From contig BRYA01000307.1 of NCBI GenBank assembly GCA_030267965.1, positions 20,882 through 84,881 of the forward strand: 64,000 bases of DNA, written 5' to 3'. The DNA comes from Triparma columacea. Its lineage: Eukaryota; Sar; Bolidophyceae; Parmales; Triparmaceae. This document shows positions 32,640 to 43,200 of the stretch, one piece after another. Made by a program: the position numbers and the translations under genes. The first letter of the stretch is position 1. Every line of letters starts with the position of its first letter. The notes under the pieces were generated by a model that did not search any database, was not told where the DNA came from, and worked only from the letters and a program-made list of their open reading frames with translations.

Positions 32640-33240
32640 GATTCAGAATAATGATATAGGGGTCGCCTTGCGAGAGAAGAGTTCCTGGAATTGTAGGAAT
32701 AGTGTAGATGACTCAACCCTTCTTAGACCTTACTGAGACCTCAATTAAATCAAAACCAGTCCTCAACGACCCTGACGTTACCAGGAAAAATGAACTGTCA
32801 GAGAGAGTTCACCAGTTCTGATAAAATCGCCTTTTCTCGCAACATGTTTCAAAAGTCTTCTAAATTCTTTACTGATATCTCAATATCTTTATATTAGTAT
32901 CACATTGTTTCAATTGATTTCAATATGTACAAAAATTCATATAGCAAAATATTTTACACCTGAGAAATTTCAAATATTTATTTAGGTATCATAAACATAC
33001 CAATACATTCAAAAAACTTGATTTGTATCATGATTGAATATATCAAGTTACTACATTTGAGACATTACTAAATATATTCTTGAGACGTCAAATCAAGTTT
33101 TATATTATCACATATACTAAATCAATTCGAATATTGATCATAGATAACAATATATATTTCGTAGGTATAAAATAGACAATTTAATTTTGCTGATTTTCGA
33201 TTGACAGGTGTCAGATGTCCACTCAGTAATAATCTTCACC
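32640..33240. other. AT-rich island
   Basis: From about 32700 the composition changes from roughly half G+C to strongly AT-rich; 32860-33200 is by eye only about a quarter G+C, the lowest in the window. It consists of runs such as 'atatttattt' and 'aatatatatt' without tandem periodicity or coding potential. It lies between the small CRxCG gene and a broken aminotransferase. Confidence 0.8.
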
Positions 33241-33258
33241 CACATCTAAATCTCAATC

Positions 33259-33920
33259 TCAGAGTTTCTTTACCATCGCCACCCTCCCCGGCCCGTCAAG
33301 CCCAAGTTCTTTCAGCGTGTTCAGCACGACCTCCCTGCTTTTACCGTACTCCTCAACTCTAGCGTCGAGCTCCTTGGTAACCTCGTCATCGTCGAATAGC
33401 GCAAGTGCCGCCCTTTGGCTGAGGGTCGGCGCGTTTATGTATACGTTCTGTGCGAGCCTGTTTATCGCGTCCGCCAGCCCTGGGTCTCCTGACGGCAAAA
33501 CGACCCAGCCGAGCCTCCACCCCGTCATGCACTGGTACTTGCTGAAGCTGTTGATAACGATTTCGGACCTCCGCCCGGATTCGCACCCGAGGGCAGTGGC
33601 CTCGTTGTCTTTCAATGATCCGTAGACTATGCCGTGGTATATCTCGTCGCTTATGAACCTTGTGGGTTGGTGGGTTGGTGGGTGAGGAGCGAAGGAAGGG
33701 TGTAAGGCTGCAGTCGCCATTCTTCGCACGCATCACTATCTTCGAAATGCCCCCCTGTTAGGGTACTTCTCACCTAATGCCCTCCCTCCCACACACTTCG
33801 CAGAGTTCGTAAATCTCTTCCTTGTTCAAGCACGCCCCCGTGGGGTTCCCCCGTGAGCTCAGTATCAGGAAGAATACAAAACTTAGGTTTTTCCAGTCAA
33901 ATTTCTTAACTTCATGTTAG
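33259..33920 (-). pseudogene. Class I/II aminotransferase remnant
   Basis: Two exon-like blocks (about 33920-33774 and 33658-33259) joined by a phase-2 GTGAG...AAG intron encode the middle of a PLP-dependent aminotransferase: LILSSRGNPTGACLNKEEIYEL (normally SSPGNPTG), then RFISDEIYHGIVYG with the PLP-contact Asp and Tyr, and NSFSKYQCMTGWRLGW containing the PLP-binding Lys. The protein breaks off soon after ARVEEYGKSREVVL, at an early stop. The N-terminal half (about 150-170 residues) has no room before the MCM4 stop at 33958, and no C-terminal exon is visible in the AT-rich stretch downstream. It looks like a truncated copy, despite intact splice signals and cofactor residues. Confidence 0.7.
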
Positions 33921-33957
33921 CCTCCCCTTCCCCCCCCCTCTTCCTCCCGACCCCCCC

Positions 33958-36900
33958 CTATTGTACCGTCCTGACGAAAACGGTTTGGTTCCGCTCATTG
34001 TATTGCACGACATTATCGTTGTCCAGCATTTTTAGCGCGTCGGCCACCTCCTCCCCTCCTACGGCTACGTTGGTCTGCTCAGACAGTTCCTTCCTGACGT
34101 CCGCCACGGCGATCCTGCTCCCTCTCTTCGCGCCCAACAGATCCTTGAGCGCCGTGAGGAGCTGGTCGGTGGCCCTCCTATCTACCTGGGCGTGGCCCGT
34201 GGTCAGCATGTCCATGTCTATCCTTCCGGTCCTTGGGTCCGTGGCAGCGGCTTGGGTGGCGACCTTCATGAGCCTGATGGCCTCAAGGACGTCTCTCCTC
34301 TCCACGGCCTTCCCAAGCCTCATCTTCGCCAGCCCTTCGCTGAGCCTGATGAGCGACTCCAGCTGTCTTGGGGTCGCTGTGATTGTCTTACTGTTGCCCC
34401 CCATCTTCCTCATGTCAAGGTAACCAGAGACCAGCTCCGTCGCGGCAGCGTCTGAGATCTCGGGGAAGACGGTCTGCCTAGCGAAGGAGATATAGTCCCT
34501 CAGGAGGGCCTGGTCCACCTGATCGTCGCTGGAGACCTTCTCCTGGGTTTCAGCGTAGAGGGAGACCAAGTGCTTGGCCAATCTTCTGTCGCTCTCGGCG
34601 GCAGGCTGATCGAGGATCAAATAGATTAGGTCGAAACGGGAGAGGAGTGTCGGAGGGAGTTTAATATTATCCACCACGCTCATCCTCGGGTTGTACCTGC
34701 TCTCCGTGGGGTTGGCTGAAGCGAGGATGGAGCTTCTTGCGTTGAGCGAACAGATGATTCCGGCCTTTGCGATACTTACGGTCTGCTGTTCCATAGCCTC
34801 GTGCAGGATGGCCCTCGTGTTGTCATTCATCTTGTCGAACTCGTCGATGCAGCAGACTCCCTGGTCGGAAAGGACGAGGGCTACGATGTGCGAAGCGAGA
34901 GTTGTAGAGAATGGATGGATGGCATTAGTGGAAATGGAATAATGGCGTCGCTCGCTCGCTATGGTGCCGCCCTCCTTTCTTCGGCCGATACCTTCAATTC
35001 TTACCTCCTGACTCTAGCACGAGCTCTCTGGTCTCAGGGTCGCGGACAACAGATGCTGTCAAACCTACAGCGGAGGATCCCTTCCCGCTCGTGTAGACGC
35101 CTCTGGGGGCGATCTTGTGGACGTAACCTAGCAGCTGCGACTTGGAGGTACCGGGGTCCCCGCAGAGGAGGATGTTCACGTCTCCCCTCTTGTTGAGCTT
35201 GCTGGTCCCTCGCCCCGAGCTGCCCTGGACCTTGACCGTCTGCTCGGCGTCATCTTCGGAATCCGAGTCTGACTCGGAGCCCGAAGCCTCCCCGTCGCGA
35301 GATGTTTTGATTCTCTTCGAGTTGCCCCCGAAGAGCATGCAAAGGATGCCCCTCTTGACATCCTCGAGCTCCCAAATCGAGGGCGCAAGTGACTTGGTGA
35401 GGAGGTCGTAGATGTCCGGTCGCTTCCCTAGCTCCTCCATCTGTCTAATCCTGTGCTCGCTGAATCCACCCCTCGTGTCCTTGTCCTTGCTCGCGTCCTT
35501 CTCACCCAAGCCCGCCTTCATGCCTCCGATCTCCCCCGCCTTCATCACCCTGAAGTGAATGACGTCGACGTAGGTGCGGAAGACGGTCCTGACGACCGTC
35601 CTCTTGGGGTTGGGTCGCTTCGGCATGGCGCGGAACACGCCCGTGACCTCAACGCGGTCACCGGGACGTACCGAGTCGACAATGTCATCGTAGGCGAAGA
35701 GCGTCACTGAAGCTGGCGTCTCTCCCGCCGGTACCTCGTCTGGAGTCTCCTGAAGCCTAACGAGCTGCTTGTCCATGAAGACGCTCCTGTTGTGCACGAT
35801 CTCGAAGGACCACCTGGCGCCGCAGCCTCCGTCGCCGTCGCCGTCGCAGGTGCTGGGCTCCTTGATCTTGCCCCTGTCCAAGCTCGTCTCCTTCGTGAGG
35901 CCGCAGACGCAGCACTTGAAGTGGGCGATCTTAAGGTCAGGGATTATCGGGGAGCTCCTGAGCACCATACCCTGCAGGGTTACCATGGAGTCTATCGAGG
36001 AAGGGTCTAGCGCCCTCATATGTGACACCTTGCGGAAGTGGAACGGTCGGACCTGGACGAAGCGCTCTTCTTCCTCGGCGTCAGGGTCGGCGGCACCGGT
36101 GCGCTGGAGGTGCAGGACGATATCGCGGTAGACCTCCGTTGCGATCTCGTCCATGCGGTGGATGATCTCCTGGGGGTAGTCTACGAGCCAGTTGTAAAGG
36201 CGGCGGCTGCTGGGGGAGTGGTTGTAGAGGTGGATGCAGTCGAGGTTCAGGGCGGGGGACTGGGTGCGGAAGAGCTTCTCCAGCTCATTCACGTATACGC
36301 TAGGCTCATTCTCGTCCATCTCGTCATCCTCGAATTCCTCCATCTCGTCGTCGCTAACGTCCTCCCCCCTCGCAATCCTCTCCTCCCGCTCCTTTTTCCT
36401 CTCCCTCCTCTGCGAGATCTCGACGGACTTGAAGTTGAGGAGGAAGTCGCGGAACGCAGAGGCCACAAGGGGGACCTCGATGTTGCTCCCTCTCACGACC
36501 TCCACGGCGTCCTCACCCATGGGAGCAGGGGGGGGGGGAGGAGGGTTGAAAACATTGGCGGCCCCGAGGCCTGGAGAATTGGGGGCAGCGGCACCACCGC
36601 CGCCAGGAGGCTGGAGGGGGGGGGAACCGGGCTCGCTACCGAAGTCGCTCATGGGAGTGCCGGGAGTGGCGGGGACGATCTCCCTCCTCCCCCCCCCACC
36701 CCCGAGGCCGGCACGAGGGAGGTTCCGACGACGGTCTGGGGTGGAGAGGGCGGAGAGGGGGGTGGAGGGAACCTGCGAGGTCAGGGGAGTCGCGGGGGTC
36801 TGAGGGACCTGGGACGTCCTGGGGGTGGCAGAGGCAGACAGGGAGAGAGGGGTGGAGGGAGGATTGGAGGGGGCGGCTTGGGGGGGAAGAGCTGGGGAGG

Positions 36901-37090
36901 TTGTCACACCCTCCATGGCGTCGTCATTGGTTTGAGTATCGTCCTGTGCGGCGGTCTGGGTGTCGTCCTGGACAAGCTCCTCGGACTCAGGAGGGTTCTG
37001 GGTAGGGTTCTGGGTAGGAGCCTGGTTTTGGGTGGCATCGACAACGAGAGACTCCTCCATCTCTTGGCTGTTATCTTCATTGTCTGACAT
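33958..37090 (-). CDS. MCM4: DNA replication licensing factor MCM4
   Basis: Exons 37090-35005 and 34880-33958 (1002 residues), phase 1. A Ser/Thr/Pro-rich N-terminal tail with many SP/TP sites (about 1-190) precedes the MCM N-domain with its Cys motif CCVCGLTKETS...CGARW. The AAA+ core follows: Walker A GDPGTSKSQLLGYVHKIAPR, the GKGSSAVGLTASV hairpin, Walker B CCIDEFDKMND, sensor 1 ILASANPTESRYNP and the arginine finger SRFDLIYLILD. The C-terminus has a winged-helix-like end. One subunit of the MCM2-7 helicase; the phosphorylatable N-terminal tail is typical of MCM4 as target of DDK and CDK. An acidic Ser insertion (SGSESDSDSEDD, near 35230-35290) precedes Walker A. Confidence 0.96.
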
Positions 37091-37423
37091 TTTGGTTGAA
37101 TATCTGTGCTTTTATGGGTACTAGATATGACGTCTGTGAGAGATGGTGGGAAAGTGGTGTCGTTTTGATGAGAAATTGGCTTAAAATTGGCTTCCCCCCC
37201 CTTCCCCCTTTCTCCCTCCATCAACTTAGTTTTTGACTAAGGCGGTAATTTGGATTATTGTTGGGAGAGATGGTCTATTTAGAGCGTGAATGACCCTTGT
37301 GAAAGGAATTAAGCTGCGTAAAACTTACTCTGAAGGGATTGAAATGAGTCCAAAAATGTGCCCAAAACGGGGTCGATTTCTCCCTAAATTCACTCGTTTG
37401 TGTGCAGAGCAGAGAGCAGCTAA
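37091..37423. promoter_or_regulatory. Divergent promoter region of MCM4 and the di-iron hydroxylase
   Basis: 333 bases between two divergent starts, with a C-rich stretch at about 37191-37217. No other gene or repeat is visible. Confidence 0.4.
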
Positions 37424-38308
37424 ATGACAAGATGGACGCCTTTTTTGGCCATTTTCTGTTTTAATCACTTTCCACTTGCAGTAAATTCCTTCGCAACTCC
37501 GAGAAGTGTCACTACTAACCAATTCAAAAGACCAACTCACTTTCCTTCTTCACCACTTTCTCCACCTTTGGAAACATCTCTCGCCTTATATAGTTCCATC
37601 GCTCCTCAAAGAGATGAGCGAAAGGCGGATACTCAAACTGAGGATAGCCAAAAACAAGTCCAGTTGTCCACAAACACACACACAGAAGCAGTTCCGAAGA
37701 ACCTTTCTTCAGCCGTCTCCTTCTTCCTATACAAGAGCGGTAACCCAGCTCCATTGATAGTCCTAGTAACATTGACTTCCCTCGTCACATACTACGCACG
37801 ATACCTCCCTCTCCTAAGCCCCCTCTCCACCTCTGTAACATTCCTCTCTGTTGGTGCCTTCTGGATCGTCCAGGAGTACTTTCTTCATCGCTTTGTGTTA
37901 CACTCTTCACTAGACTGGGCTGGTAAGGACATCCACCAAGGGCATCACAACAAGCCCTATTACCACAACTCTATAGACCCACCGTTAATGATATTAACTT
38001 GGATGGCAACTGCAGGCGTGCTCCTAAAGCTCCTACTCCCTAACGATCCCTCACTATGGATCGTATCCTTAGTATTTTATTCCACCTTCGGGCTCTGGTA
38101 CGAGTTCCTACACTTCCTCTCCCACACCCGCGTTCCCTTCACCCCCGGTCGTGGTGTTGGTGGTTATTTCCACAAGGTAAAATCGAACCATATTAGACAC
38201 CACCGTGTTGACAGCGATAGGTGGTTCACTTTCACTGCACCTGGGAGCGTTGACGAATGGTGGGGTAGTGGGGGGGATGTTAGGGACAACCGACGGGAAG
38301 CGAAGTGA
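37424..38308 (+). CDS. Membrane di-iron hydroxylase (fatty-acid hydroxylase/sterol desaturase superfamily), plastid-targeted
   Basis: A single-exon gene of 294 residues. The N-terminus MTRWTPFLAIFCFNHFPLAVNS is a signal peptide followed by FATPRSVTTNQFKRP, a close match to the ASAFAP-type plastid signal of stramenopiles. After a Ser/Thr linker come four membrane segments and the His clusters of the superfamily: HRFVLH, HQGHH, HFLSH and HIRHH, which ligate two irons. It would hydroxylate a lipid-like substrate; fatty acids/sphingolipids and carotenoids are both possible given the His spacing and plastid location. Family is firm, substrate open. Confidence 0.9.
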   Translation: MTRWTPFLAIFCFNHFPLAVNSFATPRSVTTNQFKRPTHFPSSPLSPPLETSLALYSSIAPQRDERKADTQTEDSQKQVQLSTNTHTEAVPKNLSSAVSFFLYKSGNPAPLIVLVTLTSLVTYYARYLPLLSPLSTSVTFLSVGAFWIVQEYFLHRFVLHSSLDWAGKDIHQGHHNKPYYHNSIDPPLMILTWMATAGVLLKLLLPNDPSLWIVSLVFYSTFGLWYEFLHFLSHTRVPFTPGRGVGGYFHKVKSNHIRHHRVDSDRWFTFTAPGSVDEWWGSGGDVRDNRREAK

Positions 38309-38409
38309 GGATTGGGTTGTTAATTTATATAGATGTTGTTTTTTGGAACCATAAATCTTCACAACCTTTAATCCCTCCTTCAATTTTCGAAGTTTCCACC
38401 GTAAATCCT

Positions 38410-39725
38410 CTACCCCCCCTCTTCCCTAACTCTAAATCCCATAACCTTCCTCTCCATATTTCCAATTTCTTCCACCCTCCTCTCCCACTCTTCCCTCCTT
38501 TCCTCTCCCCCAATCCCTTTAACCATAGTTTCATGTCCCCCCCCCCCCAGTCCTAATTTCTCCATAATCCCTCCCCATACCTCTCCCTCAACAAATTCAA
38601 ATCCTTTCCCTCTATACATCCTCCCTCCTTTTTCATTCCCTTTCTCCACATGTAATACCATACCGTTTAATCCCATCATCCCACCAACAACACCTAAACC
38701 ATCCATGACCAACCCACCGATACCTTTGTTCCTATACTTATTTAATACACATACCTCCGTAACATACCCCCACCCCCCACCCACATCCATAACCTCCGTA
38801 CCCTTAAGTTCGTCTGTACTTATTTCGCCACTACCTACGATTTCACCCTCCTCTGTACAGGCTACGACAATTTGTGAACCTGAGGATACTCTGCGTGTGA
38901 TAATTTCCTGGGACCTTGTAATGAATAGTTCTTTAACTTCCTTCGGTACTTTTTTGAATACGGATAGGCGGAGTTTGGATATATCATGGTAGTCCGAAGG
39001 TGTTGATAGTCGTAGTGTTATTATTGAGGATGATGAGGGTAAGGGGTAGGGTGGGAGGAGAGATACGTGAGCGTAGGATTGGCAGGTGGAGGGTGAAGGA
39101 AGGGGAGAAGGTTTAGGGGGGGGGTGGACGGCGTCTGGTGGGTGGGAGGGTTGGAGGAGGAGTAGTGATGTGTGTGAGTGTGTGTGTGGGGGGGGGGGGC
39201 ACGGTTTCTAAATCCCCCCCACCTCTCCTCTCCACCCCCTCCCTTTCCTCTGCTCTCACCTATACCCTTAGCTCCCCCTCCTCCCGTCCTCTCATGCCCT
39301 TTATCATCGTCAGTGTTAACCCCACCCTCCTCTTGACAGGTCTTTCGTATCTCCTTCATACTATCCCCTATTAGTTTCCCTCTGATCAAACCGTCTGCTC
39401 CTAAATTACCCTCCCCCGCTATGCCCCGTCTCACCAAGCCTGACCTGCCAATGGAACCGGAGCTGAGCTTGTTTTGGAGACCGGCGGATTTACGACGATC
39501 GTCACCTTTGCGCAAACGACCGGCGCCGTTGAACTTTTGAGGTGGGGACTTTTTTGAGGTTAGGGATGTTGAGGATGATGTTGAGGATGATATATGGATA
39601 AAGAATGGAGAAGGAGAGTTAGGGAAGCTTTTGAACGATATGGTTGTGCGAGTGACGGAAAGAAGGACGATGATTAGGATATAGAGACGTGGGACAGAGA
39701 GATGGAAGAGAGGAAGGGAGGACAT
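38410..39725 (-). CDS. GNAT-family N-acetyltransferase, plastid-targeted
   Basis: Exons 39725-39260 and 39134-38410 (396 residues); the phase-1 junction across the 125-base intron closes exactly. The signal peptide MSSLPLFHLSVPRLYILIIVLL...TTIS is followed by FKSFPNSPSPFF, again a Phe-based plastid signal, then a poorly conserved basic linker. The second exon holds the acetyltransferase: IVVACTEEGEIVGSGEIS (central strands), YVTEVCVLNKYRNKGIGGLVMDGL with the acetyl-CoA pyrophosphate-binding R-N-K-G-I-G loop, then VLHVEKGNEKGGRMYRGKGFEFV. It should transfer an acetyl group to a protein N-terminus, lysine or small amine in the plastid; plant plastids have several such enzymes. The substrate is unknown. 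Confidence 0.8.
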
Positions 39726-40290
39726 TGCGGCTTCTGTCTGTTTCAGAGACTGTCAAATCAGCAGCTATCTAAGTGGCTGCAGTTTGCTTGAGGGTGGAGT
39801 GGTTTTGAGTATACTATTTTGGCGTAGGAATGGTGTATGTACGATGTGGGTGTGTATTTTGGATATTTATCTCGCAACCTCACTGCTTCGATGATGATGA
39901 GTGTTGGAGATTTGCCTCTATGGATGATTTTTTGATTATACCGACTACACAGTGTAAGTTGCGTTGATGTTTACGACTTTAGTACAATTTGATGGCCGTA
40001 AGTGTCCAAAAATGACCCTAAAATGTCTCCTAAATTCGGAATCAATTCTGTCGAAAGCGGGCTCCTTTGTTTGGGTTGGATGCTTGGCCTTGTCCTTCTT
40101 CCGTCGTGATCCCTTTCTACAAGCTGTTGTTCTGTGTTTTCAAAAGTTACCACTCAGCGCGATTGCTCTGATACAACTCTCAAATCTCCCTTGGTGAAAC
40201 GACGAACGATTACAGTTTTCTTTAGCCAGGAATAAGCTCAGGAAACCACTAAATTTCACAACCTTCCCCGAGCACCCTTGCTCGGGCAAG
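39726..40290. promoter_or_regulatory. Divergent intergenic region upstream of the large receptor-like gene
   Basis: 565 bases between the GNAT gene (minus strand) and the first large GCC2/GCC3 protein gene (plus strand). Composition is fairly AT-rich, with only short frames that lack family resemblance. An imperfect hairpin (gagcacccttgctc) lies about ten bases before the start codon at 40291. Confidence 0.45.
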
Positions 40291-43200
40291 ATGACCTTCC
40301 CTGGTTATTTTGTCCTTCTGCTGCTGATCTTCTCCAACTCGTTGCATATTGGGACCGCACTCCCTGGAGCCGCAACGCCCGGGGTCTTATTGCAAGGACA
40401 CGGAAGGTCTAACCTACCAAGAGTTTCTCCTGGAGCAGGGGTCGATCTCATCAAGGACAGGAACTTTGACGAGGCGACAATGGTGCCCACGGCACCCATG
40501 GGCAAGGAGCTTGTGGTTAGGAAGAGTATCGAGGAAGAGTTCATGGACGCTATGGAGTCGAAAAGCAAGGAGATCGCTGTTTGGGGAGAACACGAGAGGA
40601 GATTGATTACTTGGCAACGAGCGCTCCTTTATACCGTGGCTGCCGCGGCAGTACGTAAGTATGGAATATTCGTACCATATACAAGGGACGATCTCAGACA
40701 ACTAACACTTTCCCCTCCTATTTTGTGTTACAGTTGCTGTCGGGTATCTGGCTTTTACTTATGGAGCAGCTGCCATGGCCACAAGTTATTCTAGCAGCTG
40801 GGCCGGGTACGGGGCGGCAGCGGAAGCGTATTCTTTTGGAGCAGGAGTTACAACCACAGTTGGTTCTGTTACGACAACAACAACACAGGTCTCAACCATA
40901 ACTTGGGTTTCCTCTTCTCTGGGGTTTGAAACTGCTGTGTGGGGTACAGCAGTATTAACTGAGACTGCTGTTGCTGGCACTTGGGCGGGTGCAATTGCAG
41001 CTGCTGCCCCAACTGCACTTGGGGGTCTCCTTACTATACTTACAGGATACAAGGCTGCTGAGCACCTTTTCGTGATTCCAGCTGACCGATGTGATCCAGA
41101 AGTTTTCTGTGTCGGAAGAGAGGCTGGTGGTAGGTGTACATCTTGTTCTGAAGGCGCATTCTTCAACGTAGATGATGGCACATGCTGCTCGTGCCCACCG
41201 GGGCATTACTTGAGTTCTCCAAACAAAGAGGAGGGGCATGTTCTAGATGTTTGCACAATGTAAGTAGGGGGCTAACAACATATTGCAAGCTCATTGTGTC
41301 CCTGTGTCCCTGTTCCGATGTTTAGTCTTTTCGTGCCATTCAATACTAACCCTGTGGCTATTCGGAAACCTGCTCTCGCCACAGCTGCGAGGAAGACAAG
41401 TTTCAAAGTGAGAGGGGGAGAAATCATTGCGCACATTGTCCGTCTGGAAAGAATTCTCAGCCCGGAGCGATCACTTGCGTAGCAGGAGCTTGTGAAATAA
41501 GTCAAGCTGCGTGTCGAGATGGATTTGACGACGGTTGGATTTGGGATGCTTGCGATCATTGTCCCAAAGGGAGTCGATTGAGTGGTACAGGAGATGGATG
41601 TTGTGCTTGCGAGCCCGGGAAATTTCAAAGCCAAAACGGATTCACAGGCAATGGATGTGATAAATGTCCCGTAAGTATCCATCGCAACAAATGAGCTAAA
41701 TACCCTTACTCAACTAACACGTTTTACTGATCATGCGCTTATCTCAGCCTGGAACCTATTCTGACGATGCGCTCTCAGATGAATGTAAAACTTGCCAACC
41801 AGGTCGATGGAACATGCTGGAGGGCCATTATGAATGCTTTGAAGCACCTGCGGGTTATTATGCTTCTAGCAATGGCACAGACCCAAATCAACATCTCATA
41901 GCGAATGAATGTCCACGAGGAACTTTCCAAGATTTACCAGGTCAGACATCATGTAAACTGTGCGCAGCAGGAACGTACGGGACTTTCCAAATTTTGAGCA
42001 GAAATTCTTCAGAGACAGGTGAGACGAACCAAAGAGAATAGGCACAAGAAGCAGAAACTAACACGTGACTCAATTTTATATTCATAGCTTGTCTCGCTTG
42101 TCCTGCCGGGACATACTCGGTGCAACCAGGTGGACTGAACTGTACAATTTGTGATGCAGGAAAGTATACCAATGCTCCGGGCCTCACACAGTGCACGTCT
42201 TGTCCTGAAGGGAAATCCCTTTCTGATGGTAGTGATCCCGATCTCATTGCCCGTAACCACACTCTTCATGACAATGAGAATGACTGCGAGTCCTGCACTG
42301 CAGGTCGATTTGCCAATTCAGTTGGTTCGTCGCACTGTGCTGTTTGTTCCAAAGGTCGATTTTCTACCTCCGAAGAAGCTACTAACTGCACAGCGTGTGC
42401 TCCCGGCTCGTTTATCGATGACGACGGGACGCTCTCTCAATATCACGACGAAATCGCAGATTGTGAATTTTGCGCTTCTGGGAAGTATTCTAATGTTAAA
42501 GGTGCATCTGGACCCTGCACCGATTGTCCAACAGGGCGTTTCCAAAACGATGAAGGTGTTATATCTATTGACAAACACGATGATCTCAACGACTGTACTA
42601 TTTGCTCCGCTGGTCAGTACGCAAACAGGTAAGACTGGATTAAAAGCGACGAACTAAGGACCCAAACGTTGACAAGAAAACCATGCGCGCTTGTCTGTCG
42701 GAGAACCATGTCTCCTTTGCAACTACATAATAATCCTAACACGTCCACACCTTCTCACTTGCAGTACGGGAAGCACCAGTTGTCTGAGTTGCGCTAAGGG
42801 ACGCTACCTCGCAGACGATGCAACGAATGATCAATTGCACGTATTTTCTATCCAATGCCTTGTGTGTGCGCCTGGTAAGTTTAGTTCTAACGCAGGAACA
42901 AAAACTTGTCAGGTTTGTGATAAAGGCAAGTATACCTCTCAACCAGCTACGTCGAAGTGTACAAGTTGCGCAGCGGGTAAATTTCTTGAGCACACTAGTG
43001 ATCCAGGCGGTCATGATTCGGATAGTGACTGCGTTGATTGCGCACCTCATTCCTACGCCGACACCGCTGGGAGTAGTAGTTGTTTGCCCTGCACAGGAGG
43101 AACCACTACGACCGGTCACGGTTCAATCTCGTGCGGTGCGTGTCCAAAAGGTGAGGCGACAGTTCGAGCTGGTGAAGTTACTATATCATATCTAAAAAAT

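Noticed and set aside
36038..37087. 349-codon frame on the plus strand
   Set aside because: It lies antisense to MCM4 exon 1 and reflects its codon bias; its Gly/Val-rich translation has no family resemblance.
39964..40197. 77-codon frame upstream of the large receptor gene
   Set aside because: No motif, no splice support and no continuity with the signal peptide starting at 40291.
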